64,000 bases of DNA from the NCBI GenBank assembly GCA_963970005.1, contig CAXAMN010021551.1, positions 519,440 through 583,439 on the forward strand. The letters are read 5' to 3'. Of the stretch, positions 1-10,523 are shown in pieces. The position numbers and the translations under genes were made by a program. The number at the start of each line of letters is the position of its first letter. Within the stretch, counting starts at the first letter, position 1. The notes below the pieces were generated by a model that saw nothing but the letters and a program-made list of their open reading frames with translations, was not told where the DNA came from and did no database searches. The stretch comes from Durusdinium trenchii (Eukaryota; Sar; Dinophyceae; Suessiales; Symbiodiniaceae).

Positions 1-861
1 TGTGGATTGGTTTGTATGTCCAAGTTGAAATACTAGTCATTGTTGAATTTCAAAGCAATTAAACTACACATATACCGTCCCCAAACAATTGCCAGTGTCC
101 ACCATGTCCTCTGGACAGTTTTGCTCGCCTCCGCACCACACACCTCAACGGCTTGCCGCAAGATCTGCCCAGTCATCAAGTGACGCTGCCAAAGGTCCTG
201 GGGTTCAGGGCTGACCATTGAAGTTCAGTGCCGACCACTTCGCTGGGTTTAGGAAAGTTCAGGAGTAAGTCCGCACGTGCTATGTGAGTGGCAAAAGTAA
301 TTTGCGCTACATGATGTGTATCCAAGGAATTGGTGAGAGCAACAATCTGAACTGAACACGCTTACTTACGAGCTTGCGAGAAACATGTATATATAATTTT
401 AGAACTATTTGATAATTTGATATATTTATAAACAGAGACTACGTATATTACATGAACCACTGCAGGATCTACCATATGCCAATGTACTTTCGTGCCAGAA
501 GGAAAACTGGACTCACACCTAGCTCACCAAGCAAAGACTCAGACCACCAGGCACCATGCAGTGTACTCCAAATCTTGCTCGCTGACTTCCGGCGTAGTAC
601 ACTGGCATGGTGCGTATTCCTATGTGTCCCCAACTCCGCTAGTTCTTCTGACGCCACACCAGGATGATCCATCCAAATATCCTTTCACTAGTGTATATCA
701 GCTCTATATAGCTCTCTTTAGTATAGTTTGAGATTGTCATCATCATCCATGGGGAACCACACACTTCATCAAAACTCAAGCTGGCCAGCACCTCTTCAAC
801 TTACGCCATTTCCTACTTCACTCCCGACCCTATCAATCTGGGCAATGCAAACAAATCCATC

Positions 862-1000
862 CATTGGTCCATGTGCTCCACCATCCAAATCCGTTCCTCC
901 AGGACCTCGAGCGCTGGTCGCCAATTGCCCTTGTGGCACCAGCCCAGCTGCGCCTGAGCCATCGCCAGCCGCTCCGCCTTTGAGATTGGCACCTCCAAAC
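862..1000 (-). CDS. PPR/TPR-like exon
   Basis: The minus frame reads from an acceptor (GCAAG) near 1001 through a helical segment containing GNWRPALEVLEE, typical of the second helix of a PPR or TPR repeat. Third-position GC is very high in this frame and clearly lower in the others. An in-frame stop lies just upstream of the acceptor, so the segment must be an internal exon or chance. The donor end near 862 is not clear. It is the most 3' candidate exon of the helical-repeat gene. Confidence 0.4.
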
Positions 1001-1450
1001 CTTGCGATCAGCTGGAAAAGCAAAGAGGGACTGCTGAACCGCGGGGAACGCTAATGAATAGGTCTTGGTCTATATAACACATAAAAGGATCTATCTATCT
1101 ATGTGTCTATATATATGTATAGAGGTCTTGTACTTCAATCGAAACCATTCAATTTGAGTGTGCATTGTGTTTGCTTCAATTTGTTGTCAGTAGCATGCCG
1201 TAACATGGGTTTGTCAATTCCACATTCTGTTGTAAAACATGTTGTTTGCTGGGCCGACTTCTTTTACCCTCACCAGCTGATATAGCTCTAGACTCTAGAC
1301 ATAAGGACCCTCGAACAATTAAACACCATGCCGCATGCCACATGATACAACACATATCAAAAACATGATATCATGATCCTATTGAACCTAGGAAACCAAC
1401 ACAAGCACGAACACAAGCCTGGAGCCTTCAGAGTCTTCGCCGAGGATTCT

Positions 1451-1560
1451 TCACGCCCGCAAACGCACCCGCAGAGTCTTCGCCGCAAACGGGCCTTGGA
1501 ACTCGCTGGCCACCTCTGGGCGTCCATGGTGGACGGCCTCGCGGAATTTCCCAAAACGTC
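1451..1560 (-). CDS. Possible terminal exon, basic C-terminus
   Basis: The minus frame runs through FREAVHHGRPEVASEF and ends in an arginine-rich tail with TGA at 1451-1453. Third-position GC is about three quarters in this frame. No domain is visible. A plus-strand frame across the same island is also open, so strand is uncertain. Confidence 0.25.
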
Positions 1561-2500
1561 TTCGCTGTGTTCCAGTGACGCTGCTTGCTTTGGAAGGGTC
1601 AACAGGCGACCCTGAAAAGGCAAGAACCACTGCATATGTGTTTTTGATTGTTTTTGCATGTTTTTGGAAGCTTCGACGTGGGTCCTCCGAGGTACACGAT
1701 GTATATACTGTACTTGTGTGATCTTGGGTGTATAGGTCAGGGCTTTGGAGGAGAAAGGGGTTCATCTGCGGCACCCCGGGAAGGGATCATCTGCGGCACG
1801 CATCCAGGGATCATCTGCGACACTCCGCCTTTAACTTTTATAAGCAAGAACAAGGACTATTCTGATTCAAAACATATAAAAAGATGGGAAGGATCCTCGT
1901 CACGCATTGGAGGATGATCTGGGTCACGCCTCCTTCTTGGGTGGGTGGGCGGGCGGGTGGGCCAACAATCACAACAATCACACACCCTTTATATACTACC
2001 TTTCACATCTCACATCTCACATCACAATGATCTTCTGTACACAGGTGCCCTTCACATCTCACATCACGATGCGAAAGCACACCACGATGGTCTTCACATC
2101 ACCATTGTTTTCAATAGTCTTGCACTCGTGGGGGTGTGTGGTAGAGGGTGGGGAGGGAGCGTCACCTCTAAAACTCTTGATAGGATGTTGCGGTACCTTC
2201 TCATATACTGCATAGAGCCTAGGAGTGCCACAAACGACAGCGCGGTTGAGTGCCGCAAACGAACCCCCCACCTTGGAAGCGGCTGGGCACCCCTAACCTG
2301 TTAGGTTACCAGAACCTACTAGGCTCCAATTGTGTAACCTAGTTGCCAATCTGTCACTTGCCAGGGCCACGAACCTTCCTTCGGGTAGTTTCGCCTCTCT
2401 GTCAGGCAACGACAACGTCACATCGCAATACATCAATACATGCACGAACACTTTCCCAGAGGCTTTAAGTTTGGAAATTCACTACAGCTGCTAGCTCAGC
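1561..2500. other. Non-coding, AT-rich sequence with short repeats
   Basis: I see no supportable gene here. It contains short direct repeats (GGATCATCTGCG near 1787 and 1809) and runs of TCACATCTCACATC around 2007-2065. Confidence 0.5.
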
Positions 2501-2509
2501 TGCTCTCAC

Positions 2510-2673
2510 CTCCAACCCACCCCAGCCCTCTGCACCTTGGCCGCTCGCCGGAAGCCGCCCTGCAGCAAGGCGAACTCCACCGCGCTCCGGAAGCCGCGGT
2601 CCCGCTGCGCCCTCCAATCGGCCTCCGGGGCGCATTGATGGGGGGGGACATGGAGCGTGAAGGAACTGAAGAC
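2510..2673 (-). CDS. Helical-repeat exon left of the transposon
   Basis: This exon is bounded by a strong pyrimidine-AG acceptor (CTCCGACATTCAG) at 2674 and a GTGAGA donor at 2509. The frame holds 54 codons plus two bases and has very high third-position GC. The product is helical, with RSAVEFALLQGGFRRAAK resembling a PPR/TPR helix pair. It ends about 143 bases from the left end of the transposon, on the same strand as the exon at 6228-6388. Confidence 0.5.
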
Positions 2674-2807
2674 CTGAATGTCGGAGAAAGCTGTCTGTTC
2701 GAAATGAACCAAACACTGACACGCAATCTCAAAGTTCAATTGAACATATCATTTCATCTAATACTGTATAGTACAACCAAACATTACATATCTATATTTA
2801 CACATTA

Positions 2808-2815
2808 TAATATAT
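2808..2815. repeat. Left target-site duplication, TAATATAT
   Basis: The eight bases before the left inverted repeat are identical to the eight bases after the right inverted repeat (6116-6123). An 8-bp duplication is the size known for Merlin/IS1016 elements. The flanks are AT-rich, so the identity alone is weak, but its exact abutment to both repeats makes it convincing. Confidence 0.8.
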
Positions 2816-2848
2816 GGGCTCGTGAACTTTTCGGGGCCCCCTGGGAAG
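2816..2848 (+). repeat. Left terminal inverted repeat
   Basis: It begins GGGC and contains an internal GGGGCCCC palindrome. It pairs with the reverse complement of 6083-6115 with five mismatches, at positions 5, 8, 10, 11 and 29. Confidence 0.85.
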
Positions 2849-2863
2849 CAATTCATGTTCAAT

Positions 2864-2940
2864 CATCTGATCCACATGTCTCAAACCCTTCAACTATTCA
2901 TCTGATCCAACTATATCATCTGATCCAACTAGTTCATCTG
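2864..2940 (+). repeat. Subterminal direct repeats
   Basis: CATCTGATCCA occurs at 2864; CATCTGATCCAACTA occurs at 2899 and 2917, 18 bases apart; a partial CATCTG is at 2935. Subterminal repeats of this kind are often transposase or host-factor binding sites. No equivalent array is evident at the right end. Confidence 0.6.
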
Positions 2941-3020
2941 TGTACACATATATCCTTTGCAAACATATCAACCATTTACCTCAACATATCTAACTTGTGA
3001 CACTCAGTGGAGGGGGGGGG

Positions 3021-3420
3021 NNNNNNNNNNNNNNNNNNNNNNNNNNNNNNNNNNNNNNNNNNNNNNNNNNNNNNNNNNNNNNNNNNNNNNNNNNNNNNNN
3101 NNNNNNNNNNNNNNNNNNNNNNNNNNNNNNNNNNNNNNNNNNNNNNNNNNNNNNNNNNNNNNNNNNNNNNNNNNNNNNNNNNNNNNNNNNNNNNNNNNNN
3201 NNNNNNNNNNNNNNNNNNNNNNNNNNNNNNNNNNNNNNNNNNNNNNNNNNNNNNNNNNNNNNNNNNNNNNNNNNNNNNNNNNNNNNNNNNNNNNNNNNNN
3301 NNNNNNNNNNNNNNNNNNNNNNNNNNNNNNNNNNNNNNNNNNNNNNNNNNNNNNNNNNNNNNNNNNNNNNNNNNNNNNNNNNNNNNNNNNNNNNNNNNNN
3401 NNNNNNNNNNNNNNNNNNNN
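3021..3420. other. Assembly gap (400 N)
   Basis: A run of exactly 400 N, a placeholder length, preceded by a G homopolymer. It hides the start of the transposase gene, so the true size of the transposon is unknown. Confidence 0.99.
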
Positions 3421-4822
3421 CTCGAACTAGTTTGTCAGCAACTGCTTCTTACCTCCAATCTTGTGCCATGGAAGCTGCCATGATGGAAGGTAACAACGCA
3501 TATATGAAGTACATGCAAACACACAAGCACACAAAAGTTTCGGATGGCACAGTGTCCATTGATCAACTACCTCTGATCAAAGTGGAGCCCAAATCCAAAA
3601 AGTCCTTCAAGGAGTTCTTTCAGGTCATCCGCAATGTGTCTGATGTGGATGTGGCTGCTATTCGTTCAGTGATGAGTGAGGCATCACCAAAATATGCTCA
3701 TCTACCTGCATCTGTCCGTCCACGTGATGCTCTTGGTGACTCTTGTGTACTTCAATTAGTTTTGGAAAAATCTGCTCATGCTTCCTGGACAGTCCTCAAG
3801 TTCTACCACTCTACGGTGTCAATTCCAATGGGCTTGGCCAAAACTCTTTGCAACAATAACGTCCTCACCATCGACTACAAGATTTGCTCTAATTCTGATG
3901 TCGTCAAGAAGGGCTTCATGAAGATGTTGAGCAAGATTCCAGGAGACCAGTGGCTAACACAAGAAGTAGTGGACAAGCCACAGATTCAACGGCATACTTC
4001 CAAGGATGGAGACAACAAGACTTGGAATCCAGATGAAGAAGAAACTTGGTCTTTGATGAGACAAACTTGGGCAGTCAACGGGGCATTTCGAAGTCATCAT
4101 CATCTGGTCGTAGTTCAGAGAGAACAAAGGCCGTGACTTCGCAACGTGTGGCAAAGAGACTTCCAGCACAAACCGTTCACCGGCGTCCAGCTGCTCATTT
4201 GCGCCGGCCTGCTGCTGCGCCTGCGCGTCGGCCGGCTGCCGCCCCACTTCGCCGGCCTGCCGCAGTCATGAAATCTGTCTTCAACAAGAACAAGGTGGGC
4301 ACAGAGAGGGACACCCGCTCCCAGGGCCGATGGCTCTTTGCAGCGGTTCTTGTTGGAAGTAAGAAAACAAAATACACACATGAGAACGGAAAAAAACGGT
4401 TTTCCTTTACCCTCTTGCCAAAGCCTGCTTTTGCTGCGGATCACAAATCGCGGGGCACTGCTTCTATGAAGATTGCTATCCAATCGTGCATTGCCAAGCA
4501 GGCGTTTCTCGTGCACGACGCTTGGAAAGCATCTACTGCTGCCATCAAAAGTCTTGGGCTGAAGGCGGCTCCGTCCATCAACCACTCGACTGGTTGGAGA
4601 GATGCCAATACTGGATTCCATTCGAACGATATTGAGTCCGAGTTTTCCCGTCTCAAGACCATGGTGAGAGAGCGCTATGGTAGGTTATGCTTCCAGTCCA
4701 CAGCTTCAAATGAAGCAGAAGACGAAGTAGATGTAGGGGATCTGTACGAGTACACGTTCAGAGTCAACATTGGCAACTCATTTCAATCAATGCTGAATGC
4801 ATTTGTTTTGTCATCACCTTAG
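3421..4822 (+). pseudogene. Merlin/IS1016-type DDE transposase, frameshifted
   Basis: The coding signal enters from the gap, with a first visible ATG at 3468, and runs to about 4045. It continues in another frame from 4046 to TAG at 4820. The junction needs one base, consistent with a lost G in a GG run near 4049. The second part carries the catalytic pattern of ISXO2/IS1016 transposases: VFDET at 4049 (first Asp, codon 4055), FLVHDAW (second Asp, codon 4517), and NHSTGWRDANTGFHSNDIES, whose Glu is codon 4634, 39 residues after the second Asp. Between the first and second Asp is an unusual insert with four RRPAA copies (about 4181-4268). The N-terminal part (3468-4045) is not recognised. Cut-and-paste transposition is expected for an intact copy. 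Confidence 0.8.
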
Positions 4823-5165
4823 CGTTCATCTGTGTACTCTGTCTGACCAACGGTATGGGTATAGATTGCAATGCAATCTGCTGCAGTAGCTTTACGCAAA
4901 AAATGTCATGTCTTTAGCGTCTGCATCTGCAAGGTATGTTCTTGTAGTGGTTTCTGTATGTGTTTGCTTGCATGATTACTTCAATGTCATTTGACAACAA
5001 GCATATAGCTTTTTGCAGGTGGTATCTGTATTTGATTACTCTTGTTTACTTTGGCAGTTTGCATGTTTATAAACACTGACTACTGTTTATAAACACACCA
5101 CTTCTTCATTGATGAAGTTACCTTGATAGTGACTGGCTCCAGCTCAAGTCTGTATCAGTGTCATC

Positions 5166-5942
5166 ATGGCGCCCAAGAAGGTGATGTTTGTGGCTATGGG
5201 TTCTGAAGTAGAACCTGGGCGGTTTTCGTTGGATCTGCAGACGGTGGACCCTGTCATCTACCGCCCAGACCCAACTACTGATGCTGAGCCGTCAGTGCCT
5301 GTGCCCAACGCACATGAACTCCACCAGGACATCGTCAGTGGCCGCAAAGCAGCGTGTGAGTCAAAACAACAACGAACACCAAGACAGATTCAAGCGCATA
5401 TTCACTATGTCCAAAGAAGCTTGAATTTAGCTCCTGGCATTTCTGGCCAGTGGTCTCGTCAAGCGCAAGATGTTCTCGACACGTGGCTCTTGAAAGATTT
5501 GAAGGGCGTGCAGAAAAGGAATATGTTGGCATTGGAGGACAAACCACCTGCTGAAAGTTCCTGCTCAAAAGCCGTTGGCAACATCGTTGAGAGCTCAGAA
5601 GCCCTGGACTCACAGCCAAAGGATGAGGATGCCAACATCTTTGAGGACCATCACTCAGAAGCCCTGGACTCACAGCCAAATGATGACAATATGATGGACG
5701 AGGATTGCGTCAAGGAGACAACCCCCAAGGATGGCAAGGCCAAGGTCTCATCTTCATCTTCTTCGTCTTCTACCTCCTCTTCCTCGTCCTCTGACCGTAC
5801 TAAGCGCCGCAAGGTAGAACTGCAGGCTGCATTGACACATCTGAAGAACTTACAAGAAGTGCACCACCTTGAAGACATGGGCGGTTGTCTGCAAATGATT
5901 AAATCCGCCATGCAGAATGTCAATGCAGCTTTGCGCTTGTAG
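5166..5942 (+). CDS. Transposon ORF2, acidic/serine-rich protein
   Basis: 258 residues, ATG to TAG, lying 343 bases after the transposase ORF and inside the inverted repeats. I do not recognise the family. Features seen: a globular N-terminal half (about 1-125), an acidic region with SEALDSQP at residues 144-151 and 164-171, a serine tract (195-209), a basic TKRRK motif (212-216) that could be a nuclear signal, and a C-terminal helix. The two SEALDSQP copies come from a 27-bp direct repeat exactly 60 bases apart. Classical Merlin elements encode only the transposase, so an accessory or captured gene is possible. It could be a DNA-binding partner or a passenger. Confidence 0.6.
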   Translation: MAPKKVMFVAMGSEVEPGRFSLDLQTVDPVIYRPDPTTDAEPSVPVPNAHELHQDIVSGRKAACESKQQRTPRQIQAHIHYVQRSLNLAPGISGQWSRQAQDVLDTWLLKDLKGVQKRNMLALEDKPPAESSCSKAVGNIVESSEALDSQPKDEDANIFEDHHSEALDSQPNDDNMMDEDCVKETTPKDGKAKVSSSSSSSSTSSSSSSDRTKRRKVELQAALTHLKNLQEVHHLEDMGGCLQMIKSAMQNVNAALRL

Positions 5943-6082
5943 ATAGCATGAACCTCCTCTGGCATGAACCTGGGCGTATGGCGTATGAAAGATTTCATGC
6001 AGTCTATGTGCAATGTTTTTGTGGAAGTATATGCATATATATATATATGGGCGCGTTTCATGGTATTATATCTTATCCATTA

Positions 6083-6115
6083 CTTCTCAGGGGGCCCCGA
6101 AAAGCACGCGCGCCC
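6083..6115 (-). repeat. Right terminal inverted repeat
   Basis: Reverse complement of the left repeat at 28 of 33 positions. Its outer end GGGC (reading inward on the minus strand) abuts the duplication at 6116-6123. Confidence 0.85.
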
Positions 6116-6123
6116 TAATATAT
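6116..6123. repeat. Right target-site duplication, TAATATAT
   Basis: Identical to 2808-2815 and directly adjacent to the right inverted repeat. A longer TA-rich run follows to about 6190. Confidence 0.8.
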
Positions 6124-6227
6124 ATATATACATATACATATATCATGTATATATATATATATTAATATCATTATGTATATAATATATTTATTCGTTCTCT
6201 CTAGACAAAAAGCGGGCCCAAAGTTAC

Positions 6228-6388
6228 ATCCCCTCGCCATGGCCTCCTCCAGCAGCTGCAAGGCTCTCTTCGACTCCAAGGCCCGTCCACAGGCTACGGC
6301 CGCCACCGTCAGGAGCTGAGCGTCCGGCGCGGCCGCGCCTGGATCAGCGGCATCGGCTTTCCGCATCGGGGATCCGGATTCCCAGCGG
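6228..6388 (-). CDS. PPR-like exon right of the transposon
   Basis: The acceptor is a clear pyrimidine tract ending in TTTAG at 6389 and the donor is GTAACT at 6227. The frame has very high third-position GC and encodes an alanine-rich segment, then AQLLTVAAVACGRALESKRA and a Leu-Leu-Glu-Glu helix, which matches a PPR repeat. The exon ends with one leftover base. The next exon found on this strand (2510-2673) starts in phase 0, so a small exon or an alternative splice site is missing between them. Confidence 0.55.
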
Positions 6389-6949
6389 CTAAACAAGTAG
6401 AGGGTTGAGTCCTTTAAATATTCTAAATAGTCAGTGCTTGTGTTCTCATATCTTCATGCTTTCCATGTGAAAGGGCATGATGGCACAGTCTGTCCCGGTC
6501 CTGTCAGTGTGCTGGACCTTGCAAAACCTGGACCTCTATCAAATGTTTGAGGTGCTTGGCAAACAAATCACGACAAAAAGCCTGCATCGTAGCTCATCTT
6601 CAGCTGATGGATCTGCTCCAAACACCACTGCCATTCCTTCTCCTCCATGAAGCCCTTACTTAACCTTGAGCACCCAGCAGCATTGCCCACCAAAAGACCC
6701 AATGAAACTACAAGGGTATACGTATACCTTGCAAAGGCAAAGGACATGCTCAGGTGCTACTGAGGTCTCACATCCCAGACTCTGTTGATAAGGTGGAAAA
6801 AACCTTTGCGCCTTTGAAGAATACTGCAAAGGTGGAGTATAACAGGTGAGACACATGCTCATTGTTCTATATAGCAAACAGGTATATAAATCTGGAATAA
6901 ACAGCACAAGCCGGACGTGGGAAAGGGATGACTTCTTCATGATCCCAAC

Positions 6950-7040
6950 AGAAGCGCCACCCCTGGTTTGGCCAGCATACACAGTGCGGACCGCATTGCC
7001 ATCAGCTGCTTTGTTCCTGGCATCACCACACCGGGAGGCA
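6950..7040 (-). CDS. Candidate helical exon
   Basis: The minus frame with PGTKQLMAMRSALCMLAKPG has third-position GC near 80 percent, much above the longer open frame that overlaps it. Boundaries are approximate. It fits the spacing of the helical-repeat gene but has no decisive motif. Confidence 0.35.
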
Positions 7041-7409
7041 AACGGGGTATATGTATATAGATGCTTCATTCACAGATGAGAGATGAGAGGAAACAACAGT
7101 TTGTGATTACAGTACATTGCATGTGATATCACCTGCTGGCTTGGGTACTTGACCTACTAGCTCTGTTTTACACCATTGTAAACACACTTTGCCTCCATAC
7201 CTTGCTTACCAAAAGCTGACGCGTGTCACTTTTGTATTCTCACAGGTCTGCGATGGGTACAACTATGTCCGTTCTCCTCCTCCATTGTTGTTTGGATTCT
7301 ATTTGTAGTACCGGCTAAAGAGACAAATGGCCGAGATTAGGCAATCCACAAAAAACCATGTGCCACCTATATCAATCTCCCATTGCTCCGCTCCCGGTGC
7401 CCGGTCCAC

Positions 7410-7501
7410 CTGTTCACCTCCCTCATGAGTTCCTTCCGGAGAGGTCCATTGCACATGCTGATGCAAATGCTGTAGCTCCTCACGTCGACCCATGCGGCGT
7501 G
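7410..7501 (-). CDS. PPR exon
   Basis: The acceptor GTGTCCAG ends at 7502 and the donor is GTGGAC at 7409 (or GTGAAC at 7417). The frame reads VDVRSYSICISMC, a typical start of a PPR first helix, with high third-position GC. Confidence 0.5.
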
Positions 7502-7902
7502 CTGGACACGACACCCATATTTTCGACCAGATTGTGTACAGGATGGAGACTCCTGGTGTGACGTGCATGGCCCGTAAAATCTGACAAAACACCCTGCAAA
7601 TTCCATACCTTCCAATCACAGCTTTCGTATGCTTTCGTAAATCTGTGTATTTCCCTCGTGACCGCGTGTCAATAGAACCACTGACAACACATGTAGGTGG
7701 AGGCGCATCATGATTTGGCATCAACTTAGACTTAGATAGTTATCACATAGGGTGCTTGGGGGAGCAACACCCCACACTCCATTTTAGACTCTAGACCTGC
7801 ATGATTGAAGTCATTCCAACCTTTGGTTTGTTGTTCTGTGCAACAAAACGCGTGTCAACTGCCTCCGCTATCCGATATCCAGTCAAATGCTTTGCAAACT
7901 GC

Positions 7903-7998
7903 CTCCGCTCCTCTCGTTGGCCTCAAGGTTTGCGTGTGGCACAGCTCTCAAGACATGCATCGCCCTTTCCCAAAGCCTCAGTCCCAATGCGGCCGCGT
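7903..7998 (-). CDS. PPR-like exon
   Basis: The minus frame encodes LWERAMHVLRAVPHANLEAN, resembling the second helix of a PPR repeat. The acceptor (GTAG) is at 7999 and a GC-type donor is possible at 7902. Boundaries are tentative. Confidence 0.4.
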
Positions 7999-8924
7999 CT
8001 ACTCGGCACGGAATGGATTGAACTGTGATCGGCCGTCTGCGGGTCGCCTGACATGTCAGGAAATACTATTGAACCTCGTGGATAATTGGCTGTTCATGAC
8101 GTGTTCCTTGTATGTTCTGGAGCCATTCTCAAGATGATGAGCATCAGCAAATGGGGGACCGGTTGAATTGCCGCAGAGAAACAACATGAAGCCGGGCATA
8201 CAAAATACAGCAAATTTCAGCAAATGAATCCCTCCAATCCATCTTGGGCATGTTTTCAGAACGAACATAGGTTTAGTCAGAATCTCTCCTTCTTAGTTCG
8301 CCATAACACCGGATGATGAAAAACAAACGGCATCAAAGTATAAACGTACATTCGATAAACGTACAAAACATGAAGAGCAAAACATAGCAAAACCAACCCT
8401 GAAGGTGTGGGACCCTGCAAATTGCTCGTGGTAAAATGGAAAGGTACTGTAACACCCATCACATTATGAGTACAAGTACAAGTTATAATCTTTTGATGTT
8501 GTAACATGCCCAAAAGATCCCAAAAGAACGGACTGGTTGTGCCTGCATTCTTTCAATGCGCTCAGCACATTGTTGAAGCTTACCTTGGCTGAGCGGCAAA
8601 GTACAATTGTGGAACAAAATCAGAATCACACATTGTGCGGTTGGCACATGGTGGCACCACTGGTGGCACCCTATTCTCCGTGGCGAACCGGAGAAGCAAT
8701 TCCAAACAAACGTGGCGAGTCCTGGGGCTTCACAAGAAAATCTTGCTTGGCAAATGGTAGCTGGCAATGTCAGGGAAAGGGCCGTAGACCAGCATGTCAT
8801 TGAGCAGCGAAATGGCTGTCAACCATTGGCCACCTGAATTCAAGGGAAAAGCAACTCTGGTCAGGTTAGTTCCTTAAACAACCAATCCACACCCACAATG
8901 ATCACCAATGGTCCAATGAAATAC

Positions 8925-9013
8925 ACGGCGCCCTCGCGTACCCATCCAGCACCACCTCCCGGGTGTCACATCGGACAGTGCCTCTCGACAGCGCCTGCAG
9001 GACGGCATTGTAC
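8925..9013 (-). CDS. PPR exon
   Basis: An excellent acceptor (GTCGTCCCTTCCAG) precedes the exon and GTATTT follows it. The frame starts YNAVLQALSRG, a canonical PPR first helix, and has about 80 percent GC at third positions. It is one repeat long, as expected when introns fall between repeats. Confidence 0.55.
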
Positions 9014-9727
9014 CTGGAAGGGACGACAAATTTCGTGATTTATCATTACCAAAAGGATAACATGCATGCCATATACATATACATATACATGTATACATAT
9101 AGGAAATACTTATCTTATACAGTATCATGCTCAAAAAGAGATACTGTATATTGCGCATTGCAACTCCTTCATCCGATGACTGTTCATGGTCTCTTCATCA
9201 CCACTCTCTTCACTGGAGCTCACAGCACCACATCTTCATTGATCTTGAAGTCGCGACATTTCCTTAGTACATCTGGATAAGCTGGATACATATCACACAA
9301 TGTTCAATCCGCTGGTGGCGGGATGTTTCAGGGTGGTGAAACGCCAACGTTCAATAATGAATCACAAAGCCAACACAAAGCCAACCAACAGCTCGTTTGA
9401 AGCTTCCGTTGATATCTTATATTTTTTTTTTGCATCCTTATGCGCGGCCATGAAATGCTTTGATATGTACAGATAAAGACTCGGTCACCTGCCAAACACA
9501 AGAAGCTCCGGTGTCCAGAAGCTCCGATGGCCACCTATGTATATATATATGTATGTAATTTAATTTAATAGGGAACCCCCCACCAATGGATTGGGGTCTA
9601 TTTGCGTTCTTCTGGGGGGTTGAACAGGGACTGGGAGGTCTCCCCAATCCAATACACACCATATGTATATGTATATATATATAAGTATCAGTATATGAAA
9701 AAGGAGGCTGTCATCTGTCGACACAAC

Positions 9728-9868
9728 AAATTCTGGGCAAGCCAATTGCAATGGAATTGCTGTAGCACACGGGAGCTGATAGCAGCGGACCCAAACAGCT
9801 TTCTCCAAGTGTCGTGAGGAGCCAGAGTGCTTCGCGCCACATCTTGCCTGCTCCGGAGCACGTCTCGT
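9728..9868 (-). CDS. PPR exon
   Basis: The minus frame contains KMWREALWLLTTLGES, then a Cys-Tyr-Ser-Asn start of a next helix, the PPR pattern. The acceptor is CTGAAAAG and the donor is probably GTTGTG at 9727. A longer minus frame overlaps it but has a poorer composition. Confidence 0.45.
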
Positions 9869-9887
9869 CTTTTCAGGGTCCTCCAAC

Positions 9888-9995
9888 CTAATAGCTTCTT
9901 GCTCCCAGTAGTATGGCCAGGAGCCCCTAGTAGCGTCTTTGCTCCTAGTAGCGATGTCCTTTGCTCCTAGTAGCGTCCTTGCTCCTAGGAGAGTG
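9888..9995. repeat. CTAG-family dispersed repeat cluster
   Basis: Four copies of a 20-27 base unit based on TTGCTCCTAGTAGCG (reverse complement GCTACTAGGAGCAA), with the linked unit CCTCCAACCTAATAG. It lies about 20 bases upstream of the exon at 9728-9868 on the minus strand. Confidence 0.7.
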
Positions 9996-10523
9996 ATAGA
10001 TGGAATGGAAGTGAGGTGAGGTTTACAAGTGACGTCAACGGAGTCAACAGGGTGAAGTAAATGAGTCTAGGCACGGGCATTCACTCTTAGGAGGAGTACA
10101 AAGGGTTCTTGCTGCTTCGGGAGCCAGTAGTGGCATCGATTTGGCAACGTCATGTCATGTTAACAAGCAAGATACTGGAGGAACAATGAACAATGCCTTC
10201 GAAAAGGCTGCTTAGAGGACATATTGAATATTGTCTTAAAGCACGCATGCAAACCGACACCACACAATCATGTCAACCGATGAATCACAAAGGTGCAACA
10301 TCAGGGTCTTCACCTGAGGCCCATTTTCTTTTAGCAGCAAGTTCCTCGAGACCTTGCCTTCTGGTCACCAAGCCCTCCGCTCTAGCCAGCATCAACAAAA
10401 ACATTCAACATCATACAACACATTACAACACCAAATTCCCAAATTTTTGAGATTGCAACATATTCCAACAAACCATTCCAACAAACCCTCCTCCACGACC
10501 GAACATTGAACAAATCAAAATGC

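Larger units (their letters stand above)
2816..6115 (+). mobile_element. Merlin-like (IS1016/ISXO2) DNA transposon
   Basis: The element is 3300 bases long including a 400-base gap. It has 33-bp terminal inverted repeats (2816-2848 and 6083-6115) matching at 28 of 33 positions, both carrying CTTTTCGGGGCCCCCTG, and is bounded by 8-bp duplications. Inside are a transposase ORF with the DDE signature of the IS1016/ISXO2/Merlin group (3421-4822) and a second ORF (5166-5942). Direct repeats of CATCTGATCCAACTA lie just inside the left end. Merlin is a cut-and-paste family. The transposase carries a frameshift and the inverted repeats have diverged, so this copy is probably inactive unless the frameshift is a sequencing error. 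It lies between two minus-strand helical-repeat exons. Confidence 0.85.

Noticed and set aside
4115..4621. 168-residue minus open frame
   Set aside because: It is antisense to the transposase core.
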